Shown here: piece after piece, positions 7,565 through 15,121 of the stretch | Numbering within the stretch: the stretch's first letter is position 1 | Layout of the letters: every line of letters starts with the position of its first letter | Source: Pirellulaceae bacterium | GTDB lineage: Bacteria > Planctomycetota > Planctomycetia > Pirellulales > Pirellulaceae | Assembly: GCA_013002105.1 (NCBI GenBank) | Contig: JABDKS010000589.1 | Coordinates: 1-17,201 of the forward strand | DNA: 17,201 nt | Reading direction: 5' to 3' | Made by a program: the position numbers and the translations under genes | Notes under the pieces: model-generated | Database searches by the model: none | Told to the model about the DNA's origin: nothing | The model's input: the letters and a program-made list of their open reading frames with translations, nothing else

Positions 7565-8367
7565 GGCTGCCCACCCGTATTCCAATCCGGTCCACCTGCG
7601 CGTAATGCGTCGCTGATTTTCCCGTAGAAGACACCAAACTCGGCCGACCGTCGCAACGATTCGCCGCGTGGTCGTGCAAGTGGGTTGTCGATCCCGTGGC
7701 CAATCCGACCATCATGCATCACCACGATTTTGTGTGATAACTGAATCGCTTCGGCGATGTTGTGGGTAACCAACACGGCGGTGAATTGTTGAGCCTCCCA
7801 AAGTTCCAGAAGGAGTTGCCCCAATTCGTTTCGCAGCATATCGTCCAGAGCCGCGAATGGTTCATCCAGCAACAGCAAGCTCGGTCGAGTAACCAAAGCG
7901 CGGGCGATTGAAACACGCATTTTCATGCCACCCGAAAGTTGACTGGGCACTCGATCCATTGCATCGTCCAGGTGGACAGTTCGCAACATCTCGGTGGCCG
8001 CCTCGCGTCTGGAATGCGGCGTCCCGTGACCGATCAGTTCGAGCGGCAACATCACGTTTTCGATCGCTGTTCGCCACGGTAGCAGCGCGGGTTGCTGAAA
8101 CACGAACGCGATTTCGCCGCGTGATCCGGCGGCGGGCGGATCCATGACCACTTCACCACTGGTGGTCGGCTGAAGCTTTGCGATTACATTCAGCAAAGTC
8201 GTTTTTCCGCAACCGCTGGGGCCGATCAGCGAAACGATTTCTGAGGTGGGGACAGACATCGTCACGTTGTCCAACGCCCGTACGCCATTGTCGAACACAA
8301 CTGTCATCGATTGACATTCAATCGAGCTGGCACGGTGATGTTGGTAGGCAGTGGTCAAGGTTGTCAC
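7561..8367 (-). CDS. ABC transporter ATP-binding protein, SsuB/TauB type
   Basis: This ATPase powers the importer. The usual motifs appear in order: Walker A GPSGCGKTT, Q-loop FVFQQPALLPW, signature LSGGMKMR, Walker B LLLLDEPFAALDD, and the switch histidine LVTHNIAEA. The A-L-L-P-W of the Q-loop and the D-D-M-L-R after Walker B are characteristic of nitrate/sulfonate/taurine-type ATPases. The start is uncertain. GTG 8367 gives 268 residues with a normal short lead (VTTLTTAYQ) before the first core strand (SSIECQSMTVVF). TTG 8430 would add 21 residues, and ATG 8307 would cut into the first strand. None has a clear ribosome binding site. It is the first gene of the ABC operon and overlaps the permease gene by four bases. 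No TPP or FMN riboswitch-like sequence was seen upstream. Confidence 0.88.
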   Translation of the reverse strand: MTTLTTAYQHHRASSIECQSMTVVFDNGVRALDNVTMSVPTSEIVSLIGPSGCGKTTLLNVIAKLQPTTSGEVVMDPPAAGSRGEIAFVFQQPALLPWRTAIENVMLPLELIGHGTPHSRREAATEMLRTVHLDDAMDRVPSQLSGGMKMRVSIARALVTRPSLLLLDEPFAALDDMLRNELGQLLLELWEAQQFTAVLVTHNIAEAIQLSHKIVVMHDGRIGHGIDNPLARPRGESLRRSAEFGVFYGKISDALRAGGPDWNTGGQP

Positions 8368-8648
8368 GTTGAATTGGCAGTTGCGTTCAAGACGGTGTGA
8401 AGTCTGATCGTTGTCACAGAATTGGCCCAAAAAAGCGAAGCCCTGGTCTACGACGCTCCGACACCATCGTAGTTACGTTGGCCGCAACGCATAACGGAGG
8501 TGGTGTGTTTGGAGCGGGCAACTGCTGCGTTATCGTGCCATGCATTGTCACGGGCAATCGGTACAATAGGGCTCACAGGCAATTTTTGCCGACGGATCTT
8601 GGTGTCTCTTTGCTTAACACACTCTCAATTGCTCCCACTGGATTGCCC
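8368..8648. promoter_or_regulatory. Divergent intergenic region between the ABC operon and the sulfatase gene
   Basis: These 281 bases separate the two divergent starts and must carry both promoters. On the plus strand a -10-like TACAAT lies at 8562-8567, but the nearest TTGTCA (8545-8550) is only 11 bases upstream, so it is not a proper -35 pair. No palindromic operator and no thiamine or FMN riboswitch motif was recognised. The frame of the sulfatase gene stays open through this region, but the translated stretch is non-family sequence. Confidence 0.3.
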
Positions 8649-10151
8649 ATGTTCGCAACCGTTCGAATTGTTTCCGCTGGTCTCCTATTGTTTGGCCTCG
8701 GCGTGCTTACTTCTTCTGCGGCTCTGGCACAAGAATTGGCCGGTGCACGTCCCAATATTCTCTTGGTGATGACAGACGATCAGGGAATGGGAGACCTTTC
8801 GTGCATGGGAAATGAGTTACTGAGGACGCCCAATTTAGATCGTTTTTACTCGCTTTCGACGCGATTTACCGATTTTCACGTTAGTCCCACCTGCGCGCCG
8901 ACCCGCTCGGCGATATTCAGCGGTCGGCACGAATTTCGCAATGGCGTGACGCATACGATCAAAGAACGCGAGCGGATGGCACTGTCAACGACAACGTTTG
9001 CGGACTTGCTGCACAAGGCCGGCTACGAAACGGGCATCTTTGGCAAGTGGCACCTTGGCGACGAAGACGAATATCAGCCTTACAACCGGGGATTCAGCGA
9101 AGTCTTTATTCATGGTGCTGGCGGGATTGGCCAAGCCTTCCAAGGAAGTTGTGCTGACTTTCCGCCCAACCGTGTCAAAGACACCCGATATTTTGATAAC
9201 GTCATCTTGCACAACGACACGATTGTTCAGACGAAAGGTTTTTGCACGGACGTATTCTTCCAAGCGGCACTTGGGTGGATTGAACAAAAACAAATGCAAA
9301 ATACTCCGTATTTCGCTTACATCACCACCAACGCGCCACATGGCCCGATGCTGGCGCCCGAAAAGTACAAGAAGCGTTTTCGCGATCTCGGCTGGGATGC
9401 CAATACGCAAGGACGCTATGGCATGATCGAAAACATCGACGATAATTTTGGTTTGTTGATGCAAAAATTGGACGATTGGAATGCCTGGGATAACACGTTG
9501 GTCATCTTTATGACCGACAACGGCCAAGCCGGTCGTACCGGCAAGCTGAACGGCAAGAAAGTCGATTTGTTTACCGCTGGATTCAAGACCGGCAAAGGCT
9601 CGCCCTACGAAGGCGGTACGCATGTGCCAGCGTTTTGGCGGTGGAAAGGCAAACTGGGTGAAGGAGTGGATATTCCCGCGTTGACCGCGCACATCGATCT
9701 TTACAAGACGTTTTGCGATTTGGCCGGAGTCGAGATTCCCAGCGACATTCAGTCGATCGACGGAAGGACTCTGCTGCCTTTGCTGAAGGATCCCAATGCG
9801 CCGTGGCCCGACCGGAATTTGTTCGTGCATCAAGGTCGCTGGGCCAAAGGTGCGAACCCTGACGACAGTAAGTTCAAGAACTGTGCCGTTCGATCACAGC
9901 GGTGGCGATTGGTGAACAACAAAGAGCTGTTTGACATATCGGTCGATCCCTACGAAACAACCAACGTGATCGACGACCATCAGCAAGTCGTTGACCAAAT
10001 GCGTCGTGCGTACGACCAATGGTGGGCCGAAACGGTACCGTTGATGGTCAACGAGAATGCACCCTACTGCCCCGTTCATCCACAGGATGTGCGTTACGAA
10101 ACGCAGCTCCAAGAAAAAGGCATACCCGACTGGTCGGCACCGACACTGTAA
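8649..10151 (+). CDS. Exported formylglycine-dependent sulfatase (arylsulfatase family S1)
   Basis: It hydrolyses a sulfate ester, probably on a sulfated polysaccharide fragment or aryl sulfate, outside the cytoplasm. The 500-residue protein starts with a clear signal peptide (MFATVRIVSAGLLLFGLGVL, then TSSAALA, cleavage likely near residue 27). The catalytic core follows: ARPNILLVMTDDQGMGDL (33-50; metal ligands Asp43, Asp44), CAPTR (82-86; Cys82 is the residue converted to formylglycine, C-x-P-x-R), GKWHLGD (132-138; Lys133, His135), NAPHGP (228-233; His231), TDNG (289-292; Asp290, Asn291), and FKTGKGSPYEGG (312-323; Lys316 region). The end matches the family's small C-terminal subdomain (QRWRLVNNKELFDISVDPYE in part). 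The frame is open upstream to 8397, but those residues are unlike any sulfatase and would block the signal peptide, so ATG 8649 is chosen. The maturing enzyme (FGE or anSME) is not in this window. The substrate cannot be told from sequence alone. Confidence 0.9.
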   Translation: MFATVRIVSAGLLLFGLGVLTSSAALAQELAGARPNILLVMTDDQGMGDLSCMGNELLRTPNLDRFYSLSTRFTDFHVSPTCAPTRSAIFSGRHEFRNGVTHTIKERERMALSTTTFADLLHKAGYETGIFGKWHLGDEDEYQPYNRGFSEVFIHGAGGIGQAFQGSCADFPPNRVKDTRYFDNVILHNDTIVQTKGFCTDVFFQAALGWIEQKQMQNTPYFAYITTNAPHGPMLAPEKYKKRFRDLGWDANTQGRYGMIENIDDNFGLLMQKLDDWNAWDNTLVIFMTDNGQAGRTGKLNGKKVDLFTAGFKTGKGSPYEGGTHVPAFWRWKGKLGEGVDIPALTAHIDLYKTFCDLAGVEIPSDIQSIDGRTLLPLLKDPNAPWPDRNLFVHQGRWAKGANPDDSKFKNCAVRSQRWRLVNNKELFDISVDPYETTNVIDDHQQVVDQMRRAYDQWWAETVPLMVNENAPYCPVHPQDVRYETQLQEKGIPDWSAPTL

Positions 10152-10307
10152 CGCTTGTGCAATTGCGATAGGGTTTTCACGCAGGCCAGGACCTTGCCAC
10201 AAAGATACCCGGGCATGTTTCGTGCGATGGAGACAGAGATGGAGATGGCGGACGTCGACTTCACAGTTGGCCGTCGTGCTCGCCCTGGCCATCCTCGCCG
10301 TCGAGTG

Positions 10308-11489
10308 CTAATCCTCTTGCGATTGCTTTACCGCGTCGGCCAAGTTCTCTTTGGATTTCAGGACGTACCGTTTCCCGTCGACCTCGACTTCGACGAACTT
10401 GGCCGTGATCTCGGTCACTTTGCCTTTCACACTACCAATTTCGAATTCGTCACCAACGCGTAGTTTCAGCGTGGTTCCTCGTGTGCGGACGTTCATCCAG
10501 GCCGTCCAGTCTTCGCGACCTTGGACGAGACCCGTCAGTACGGTTTGCGAGGCGTCATCGAATTTTGGCGCCGGCTTTTCGACTGGTGGTGGCGGTGGCG
10601 GGTCCACGACTTTGACGACAAGCGTCTGTTCGACTTCGCGTTTGGGGTATCCCGAGTCGGTCGCCCGTACTTTGACCGTGATGTCACGTTTTTCGTCGGA
10701 CTGCACACGAAGCGTACCGCTGCGCTGATCCAAACTAACAAGATCTTCAGGGGCGTCGATCAGTTCGTAGCTGATGCGGTGGTCCTCTGGATCCTTGAAT
10801 GTCAGCGGAATGGGCGTTTGTTTGCCAACGACTGCTTGAATCGACGAACTGCCGGTATAACGCGGCGCTTGATTGGGTGGTTCGAATAGGTTTCGGTTCA
10901 ATATCGGATCGCTATAGGCGACTAAGTCATTGTCAACCCGCCACGACTGGTTGCCAGGTTGCTCCGCTTCATTGGGAACGTTCGTTAATCCAATCGCGTC
11001 GACGGCCAATTCGACATCGAACCCGCCCGACTTGTTTGGTTTCATGTCCAGTTGTCGAATCCGATGCAGATAATCTTTTGCATAAAACGAATGCAATAGA
11101 CTGATCAAGCTGCTGAATTCGGCGTTGCCGGTGACGCGAAAACTGTGTTTGGTGTACAGGTCGGCTACCGGAATCGATGTCGACGGATCAACGTTGGCAC
11201 CACGCAGCCGATTGGCTTGCACCATGTTAAGCAGCCACTTGGAGTATTCGCTTCTTGCTCGCTCCACATTGCCGGGCAGCGATCGAACAAAGTACTCGCT
11301 CATCTGTCCTTCGGCGCGGGCTCCGTCAAACTGTTTTTCGAGCAATTGGAGTTGCTGTCGTTCGAGTGACGTAATTTGCTTGGTACGTTGATCGATTGCA
11401 TCGCGGTACTTGTTGAATCCCCAGTAAAAAACCAGCAGGACCAAGAGTCCGCCCACGACCATCGCTAAGTTGCGTTCACGCTGAGTCAT
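10308..11489 (-). CDS. PilO/GspM-like protein with cadherin-like insert and PilP/GspC-like C-terminal domain
   Basis: A 393-residue bitopic inner-membrane protein, probably part of the assembly platform of the pseudopilus. After a short cytoplasmic start (MTQRERNLA) comes one membrane helix (about residues 9-24), a coiled-coil-like stretch (25-60), and an alpha/beta region at 60-170 resembling PilO/GspM. At 191-203 YSDPILNRNLFEP resembles the RNLF box that opens PilP/GspC periplasmic parts. Residues 215-295 look like a cadherin or He_PIG-type Ig-like domain (FKDPEDHRISYELI, SGTLRV, VRATDSG). A proline run (297-302) leads to a C-terminal beta-domain (315-380; LRVGDEFEIGSVKGKVTEI, VDGKRYVLK) like the PilP/GspC HR domain. 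Its ATG overlaps the stop of the preceding PilMN gene by four bases (ATGA). It is the last gene of the operon and converges with the sulfatase. The family assignments are by eye. Confidence 0.65.
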   Translation of the reverse strand: MTQRERNLAMVVGGLLVLLVFYWGFNKYRDAIDQRTKQITSLERQQLQLLEKQFDGARAEGQMSEYFVRSLPGNVERARSEYSKWLLNMVQANRLRGANVDPSTSIPVADLYTKHSFRVTGNAEFSSLISLLHSFYAKDYLHRIRQLDMKPNKSGGFDVELAVDAIGLTNVPNEAEQPGNQSWRVDNDLVAYSDPILNRNLFEPPNQAPRYTGSSSIQAVVGKQTPIPLTFKDPEDHRISYELIDAPEDLVSLDQRSGTLRVQSDEKRDITVKVRATDSGYPKREVEQTLVVKVVDPPPPPPVEKPAPKFDDASQTVLTGLVQGREDWTAWMNVRTRGTTLKLRVGDEFEIGSVKGKVTEITAKFVEVEVDGKRYVLKSKENLADAVKQSQED

Positions 11490-13318
11490 GCTGGCACCTC
11501 CGATTTTGTCTCGGGTGCAGTGTCGCCCTCAGGCTGGGATTCCTCTGCAGCGTCGGTCGTTGTTTGCGGAGCGTCAGCGGGCCGAGGTTCCGCGGACTCG
11601 TCATCAATCGACTGATCGGACGTGGTTGCGGAGGCAGAATCGTCCGTCCCACTCGGCTCGGATGGTTCGGGCTCGGGCTTGTCGGGCTCGGGTGTATCGG
11701 GTGCTGGTGTGTTTGGCTCGGGCGATTGCGAACTGTCTGTTTCCGTAGCGGTGTCGTCGGCGGGTGTTTCCTCGGTCGCCGGTGCTTCGGTCTCGTCGGT
11801 GTCTTCAGTAGCTGTGGTGTCGTCGGTTGCAGTCGTGTCTTCGGTAACAGCGTCAGCCGGCGATGGTTCCGCCTGCACGGCCTTCAAACCGGCGTATCGC
11901 AATTGCCGGACGTGATTGCGATCGATTGTGATCTTTTCGTTGTATGCCCAGCGATAGGCGTCTTTGGCTCGTTCATCTAATTTTGACCCGTCGCCAACAA
12001 CCTGGTGAGCATCATCTCGGATCGCCTCTTCGAATTCGTCGATCACCTCAGGCCCCGTCACTCCGCCGGCGATCACGAGGGTTCCGCCGCCGTTTCGCTG
12101 ATCGGTGGATCCTTGGATGGATTTGACGATCATTTTTTGTGAATCGGGCATCTTGGACGCGAGTAATCGAATCTCATTGAGCCAATTGACGTTCCCGTCC
12201 AGGAACTGATCAATTCGTTCGGTTCGGGCGACACTCTTATTGGCGTCCTCGACCGGTTTGGTCATTTCAGCGTTGGCTGTTTTGATTTGCGAGATCTTTT
12301 CGTCCAGATCGGCGAACTGTTTGTAGACAAAGAATCCAACAAGCAAGAGGGCAGCGATGGGCACACCGATCAGAAAGATCCTCGCGATGGGATTGGGTTC
12401 TTTGATGATCCGTTTGCGTGGATTAAGGAAATCGATCAAGCGTTCCGAACCCACTTCGTCGCTTTGCAATAGTCCCACCAGCGGCGCGAGTCGACCGACG
12501 TGATCGGGAAGTGCCTCTCGCGTACCTCGTCCGACATCGACCAAGTCGAATGGATCGATCACCTCGACGGGTTTCCCGGTGGCCTCGCTGAGTTTGGCGA
12601 CATCATCGCGATGGACGTCTTCGCGTCCCCACAAGATGACCTGGTCCGGTGGTTCGCTGGATCCACAGGCCATCAAACTACGTTTGAGTTCGCCGACCAA
12701 TGCCTTGGCTGTTTGCGGCGAATCACCTCTGGGCATCCGAACCGTGCGTACAAAGATCACTTTTCGATCGCGAGCGACGACGATTTCCGCATCGTCGGCG
12801 AGCAAATCGATTAGCACTGTCAGGCCTTCGATCGATTTCTGTTTGGCAAGGAAAAGCGATGCGGCCGCGAGCGGACGAAGTGCGATTCGTTTGGTGGACA
12901 ACTCCGCCGAATGACAGGTGTCTTGTATCTCCTTCAGTTTCGTGGGTCCGACCGCGGCAGCCAGCATGGAGATAGTTTTATCGCTACGGTCGGTGATCAA
13001 ATAATCGACCGTTGCACTGTCGCCTGCCGAGGCAAAGGATCGGATAGCTTGGAATCGCACCATGTCGGGCAACTCCTCGTCAGGCACCGCGGGTACCTGC
13101 AAGTCGCGCAGTTCGGCTTTTCCGCGACCGATAGCGACCAACGTCTCGGTCCTTTCCAGACCGCGTTGCTCGATCGCCTGACGCAACGTTGCTGCGATGT
13201 CGCCGTCTTGGAGGGGGATCAGGGCTGTGTCAGTCACCTTGACGCTGGTGCCCGAACACTGCGCAGCGACCAATCGCAGTTCGGATTCGTCCCAGTCGAT
13301 AGCTAGTTTTTTAGGCAT
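11486..13318 (-). CDS. PilM-PilN (GspL-like) fusion with long acidic tail
   Basis: A 610-residue protein combining what type IV pilus systems split into PilM and PilN. Residues 1-300 look like an actin-fold PilM/GspL cytoplasmic domain: LAIDWDESELRLVAAQ (5-20), TLVAIGRGKAELRDLQVP (59-76), LTVLIDLLADDAEIVVA (166-182), VILWG (227-231). One membrane helix follows at about 311-332 (IARIFLIGVPIAALLLVGFF), then a PilN-like coiled coil (335-370), VNWLNEIRLLASKMP (377-391) and a small alpha/beta domain (392-480). Residues 484-610 are low-complexity, rich in Thr, Asp, Glu, Pro and Ser, with TPEP/DKPEPEP-type repeats. It is preceded by a 168-base gap after gspK and has only a weak GGAA-type upstream sequence. 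The last codons overlap the next gene by four bases. In GspL the same layout recruits the assembly ATPase GspE; that role is inferred here. The ATPase itself is outside the window. Confidence 0.72.
   Translation of the reverse strand: MPKKLAIDWDESELRLVAAQCSGTSVKVTDTALIPLQDGDIAATLRQAIEQRGLERTETLVAIGRGKAELRDLQVPAVPDEELPDMVRFQAIRSFASAGDSATVDYLITDRSDKTISMLAAAVGPTKLKEIQDTCHSAELSTKRIALRPLAAASLFLAKQKSIEGLTVLIDLLADDAEIVVARDRKVIFVRTVRMPRGDSPQTAKALVGELKRSLMACGSSEPPDQVILWGREDVHRDDVAKLSEATGKPVEVIDPFDLVDVGRGTREALPDHVGRLAPLVGLLQSDEVGSERLIDFLNPRKRIIKEPNPIARIFLIGVPIAALLLVGFFVYKQFADLDEKISQIKTANAEMTKPVEDANKSVARTERIDQFLDGNVNWLNEIRLLASKMPDSQKMIVKSIQGSTDQRNGGGTLVIAGGVTGPEVIDEFEEAIRDDAHQVVGDGSKLDERAKDAYRWAYNEKITIDRNHVRQLRYAGLKAVQAEPSPADAVTEDTTATDDTTATEDTDETEAPATEETPADDTATETDSSQSPEPNTPAPDTPEPDKPEPEPSEPSGTDDSASATTSDQSIDDESAEPRPADAPQTTTDAAEESQPEGDTAPETKSEVPA
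11489..11869 (-). repeat. Low-complexity region encoding the Thr/Asp/Glu/Pro-rich tail
   Basis: About 380 bases of degenerate short repeats (GTCGTCGGT/GTCTTCGGT-like and GGCTCGGGC-like on the plus strand) encode the disordered acidic tail of the PilM-PilN fusion, residues 484-610. The long plus-strand open frames opposite it are a by-product of this composition. Repeat-driven length change is likely in this segment. Confidence 0.6.
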
Positions 13319-13364
13319 GGAATTATTCTAGTTCCGCTTGCTGTTCGTTCTTGGTTTATCTGTT

Positions 13365-13383
13365 CGGGTTTTTTGGAAACCCG
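13365..13383 (-). terminator. Possible weak terminator or attenuator hairpin
   Basis: CGGGTTT and AAACCCG form a perfect 7-bp stem around a 5-base loop, about 47 bases before the PilMN start codon. There is no run of T on the downstream side of either strand, so an intrinsic terminator is doubtful. It could instead lower expression of the two downstream platform genes relative to the pseudopilins. Confidence 0.3.
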
Positions 13384-13431
13384 TGAGTCGGTTAATCGGT
13401 ACGGCTTAAACAATCAGGCCGGTCGTGCTTC

Positions 13432-13463
13432 GTGTGCAGGCTATTGGGTGTGCAGGCTATTGG
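13432..13463. repeat. Perfect 16-bp tandem direct repeat (two units)
   Basis: The unit GTGTGCAGGCTATTGG occurs at 13432-13447 and again at 13448-13463 with no mismatch and no spacer. It lies in the non-coding gap after the gspK-like gene. It may be slippage-prone, a doubled protein-binding site, or simply a recent duplication. Confidence 0.85.
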
Positions 13464-13486
13464 GGGTACTGGATTCGGATGTGGGG

Positions 13487-15121
13487 TCAGGGTGCCATCG
13501 AACTGTCCAGTGCCGACCGCAGTCCCAGCACCGCCAAGTCGAATCCGCGTCCCAAGTGTGATAGGTCCCGCCAAGCGACGATTTTGGGGTTCACGGTCGA
13601 TGCGTCGACAATGAATTCGCTGCGGTGGGCGGCGCCTCCTTTCTCGAAGTATCCCACGATTTGGGCTCGATAAACATCTCCGCCGCACGTCAACAGCGGC
13701 ACCAGGCTGCGCATTTCGGTCAAGGTGCAGATGCCCTCGGTCATCAGCCAGGTTTCGTGGCGGCGGTTGGGGTCATCTGAATCGATTTCGCGTGATTCCA
13801 GAATCAACTGGATTTGTTCTTCGGTCAGCAAAGGAATGCCGTAAAGCAATTCGACCGGGCACTCGTTCAAATTGATTCGACCGGGCATGAAGTCGGAATC
13901 TTGCGTGGTCAGCGCGTCCATGATGATCGGCAGGTACAACGCCATCGCAATCGGGTCTTCGGGGAATGGCGACTGATAGGTGGTCGCGTTATCGCCGTTG
14001 CCGAGTGTGACGGTCGATCCAATCAAGTCCAGGATTTGTGTGAATTCTGTGCCGCCACCACCACTGAGATCCAACTGGTCCAGCTGATCGACGGACCACT
14101 GACCGCCTGGCTGTGCATTGTTGTTTGCTCCGCCGGCAGCAGCCGTCGCGGTCGATTGACCAGCGATGCGGAACGCGACGATGTAGCTGGCGAAAGTTTC
14201 ATCACCCAACGCTTCGACCAGCTCGTCGTACAAGGTTTCTAAGTCGTCCTTGTTAACATTCACGCGAAGGGCACCTGCATGCGTCTTGCTTGCTTCGCCT
14301 CCGCGGATGGTGATGTACTGTGCCCATCCCAATGCGCCGGGGGTATCGACTGTCACAGAAAAACGTTGTTGTTCGTCTGGGTCCAGCATCCCGTTACGAT
14401 TGCTGTCGGCACCGAATAGTAGCGTCGGTGTCACATCGCGAACCAAAAGCAATTCTTCGACACTTTGCAGCGGGCCGTTGGCCGGTTCGTAGGGCGTTGC
14501 TAAGCCCGTGTAGTAATCGACTTCGCATCCGTTGGGGTCCCGCGGTTCATCGTCTTCGTCCAGCCAATCCAAGATCGCAGCGGCAATGTCTTCGGTCATT
14601 CCCGGCAGGCCCATCAACAGAGAAACCGCAATGTTCTCCGTCTCGACCGCATCGCTTTCCTCTGTGGCGGACAGGGCGAGCACCGCTGTTAAGGCATCCG
14701 AATTGGCTTCGATGATCGGTAGCGTGTTGATATTCAAACGTGCGGATTCGTTTTGCAGCCCGAATCGCAACCCGCTCAGTCGGCCGTATTCGTCAAGATC
14801 GGGAGCCACCACGGAGAAATTGCACGGCGTCGCTCCATCGATCCCAGTGGACACGGTGATCGCCTGAAAAAAGTTAGGGTTGTTATAGATCCCGCCGTTG
14901 CTTTGTCGTGTTTCCGGGCTGTCGGCAAGTACCAGACGAACCACTTCACTGCCCGATTCAGCAGCGACGCGGGTTTGGACCAAGTCACCGGACAGGTAAG
15001 CGGCCTTGTCAAAGGCGACCATTAAACCAGTGAACGAATACGCCGCCATGGTCGCGATCACAATGACCACCAGCACCAAAACGAGAAAGAATCCATGTCG
15101 ATTCAACGTGGGCGATTTCAT
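13487..15121 (-). CDS. gspK: GspK-like minor pseudopilin
   Basis: This protein probably sits at the tip of the pseudopilus with GspI and GspJ. The prepilin-like start RHG-FFLVLVLVVIVIATMAAYS has the cleavage Gly10/Phe11 and lacks Glu at mature position 5, as is typical for GspK alone among pseudopilins. The core signatures follow: NESARLNINTLP (124-135), MGLPGMTEDIAAAILDWLDEDDEPRD (in pieces, 170-195), ANGPLQSVEELLLVRDVTP (214-232). At 544 residues it is far longer than proteobacterial GspK (about 300-330). The extra length includes an EF-hand-like loop (239-250), a Gly/Asn/Ala-rich linker (325-357), and a second RINLNECPVELLYGIP helix-hairpin-helix-like segment (415-430). The ATG at 15121 overlaps the stop of the gspJ-like gene (ATGA, 15118-15121). 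The GspK assignment is firm; the added parts have no assigned role. Confidence 0.85.
   Translation of the reverse strand: MKSPTLNRHGFFLVLVLVVIVIATMAAYSFTGLMVAFDKAAYLSGDLVQTRVAAESGSEVVRLVLADSPETRQSNGGIYNNPNFFQAITVSTGIDGATPCNFSVVAPDLDEYGRLSGLRFGLQNESARLNINTLPIIEANSDALTAVLALSATEESDAVETENIAVSLLMGLPGMTEDIAAAILDWLDEDDEPRDPNGCEVDYYTGLATPYEPANGPLQSVEELLLVRDVTPTLLFGADSNRNGMLDPDEQQRFSVTVDTPGALGWAQYITIRGGEASKTHAGALRVNVNKDDLETLYDELVEALGDETFASYIVAFRIAGQSTATAAAGGANNNAQPGGQWSVDQLDQLDLSGGGGTEFTQILDLIGSTVTLGNGDNATTYQSPFPEDPIAMALYLPIIMDALTTQDSDFMPGRINLNECPVELLYGIPLLTEEQIQLILESREIDSDDPNRRHETWLMTEGICTLTEMRSLVPLLTCGGDVYRAQIVGYFEKGGAAHRSEFIVDASTVNPKIVAWRDLSHLGRGFDLAVLGLRSALDSSMAP
14372..14407 (-). other. EF-hand/dockerin-like calcium-binding loop in GspK
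   Basis: Residues 239-250 read DSNRNGMLDPDE. Loop positions 1, 3, 5, 9 and 12 are Asp, Asn, Asn, Asp and Glu, with Gly at 6, which fits the canonical 12-residue EF-hand. It lies just after LLLVRDVTP. Calcium sites are known in GspK structures from E. coli, but equivalence of this loop to those sites is an inference. Confidence 0.6.

Larger units (their letters stand above)
13319..13486. other. Gap inside the pseudopilin operon: tandem duplication and hairpin
   Basis: This is the only real gap in an otherwise tightly overlapping operon, 168 bases between the gspK-like stop and the PilMN start. It holds a 16-bp perfect tandem duplication (13432-13463) and a hairpin (13365-13383). It may contain an internal promoter, an attenuator or an mRNA processing site. 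No Shine-Dalgarno or paired promoter boxes could be assigned with confidence. Confidence 0.4.

Noticed and set aside
8397..8648. Upstream extension of the sulfatase frame by 84 codons
   Set aside because: The residues are not sulfatase-like and would put a signal peptide in the middle of the protein; ATG 8649 fits the signal peptide.
8368..8648. Possible TPP or FMN riboswitch ahead of the vitamin-precursor-like ABC operon
   Set aside because: No CTGAGA, ACCTGAT or other conserved riboswitch core was found on the minus strand in this region.
8985..9833. Long minus-strand open frame of 282 codons opposite the sulfatase
   Set aside because: It is antisense to a clear sulfatase with all catalytic motifs; its translation has no recognisable domain, signal peptide or ribosome binding site.
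10226..10249. Purine-rich imperfect repeat (GATGGAGA units) between the sulfatase and pseudopilin operon
   Set aside because: Short and degenerate, no hairpin; the convergent gap shows no clear terminator.
11564..11980. Plus-strand open frames opposite the PilM-PilN tail, rich in Gly, Val, Ser and Cys
   Set aside because: They mirror the low-complexity acidic tail on the other strand; the composition keeps several frames open by chance.
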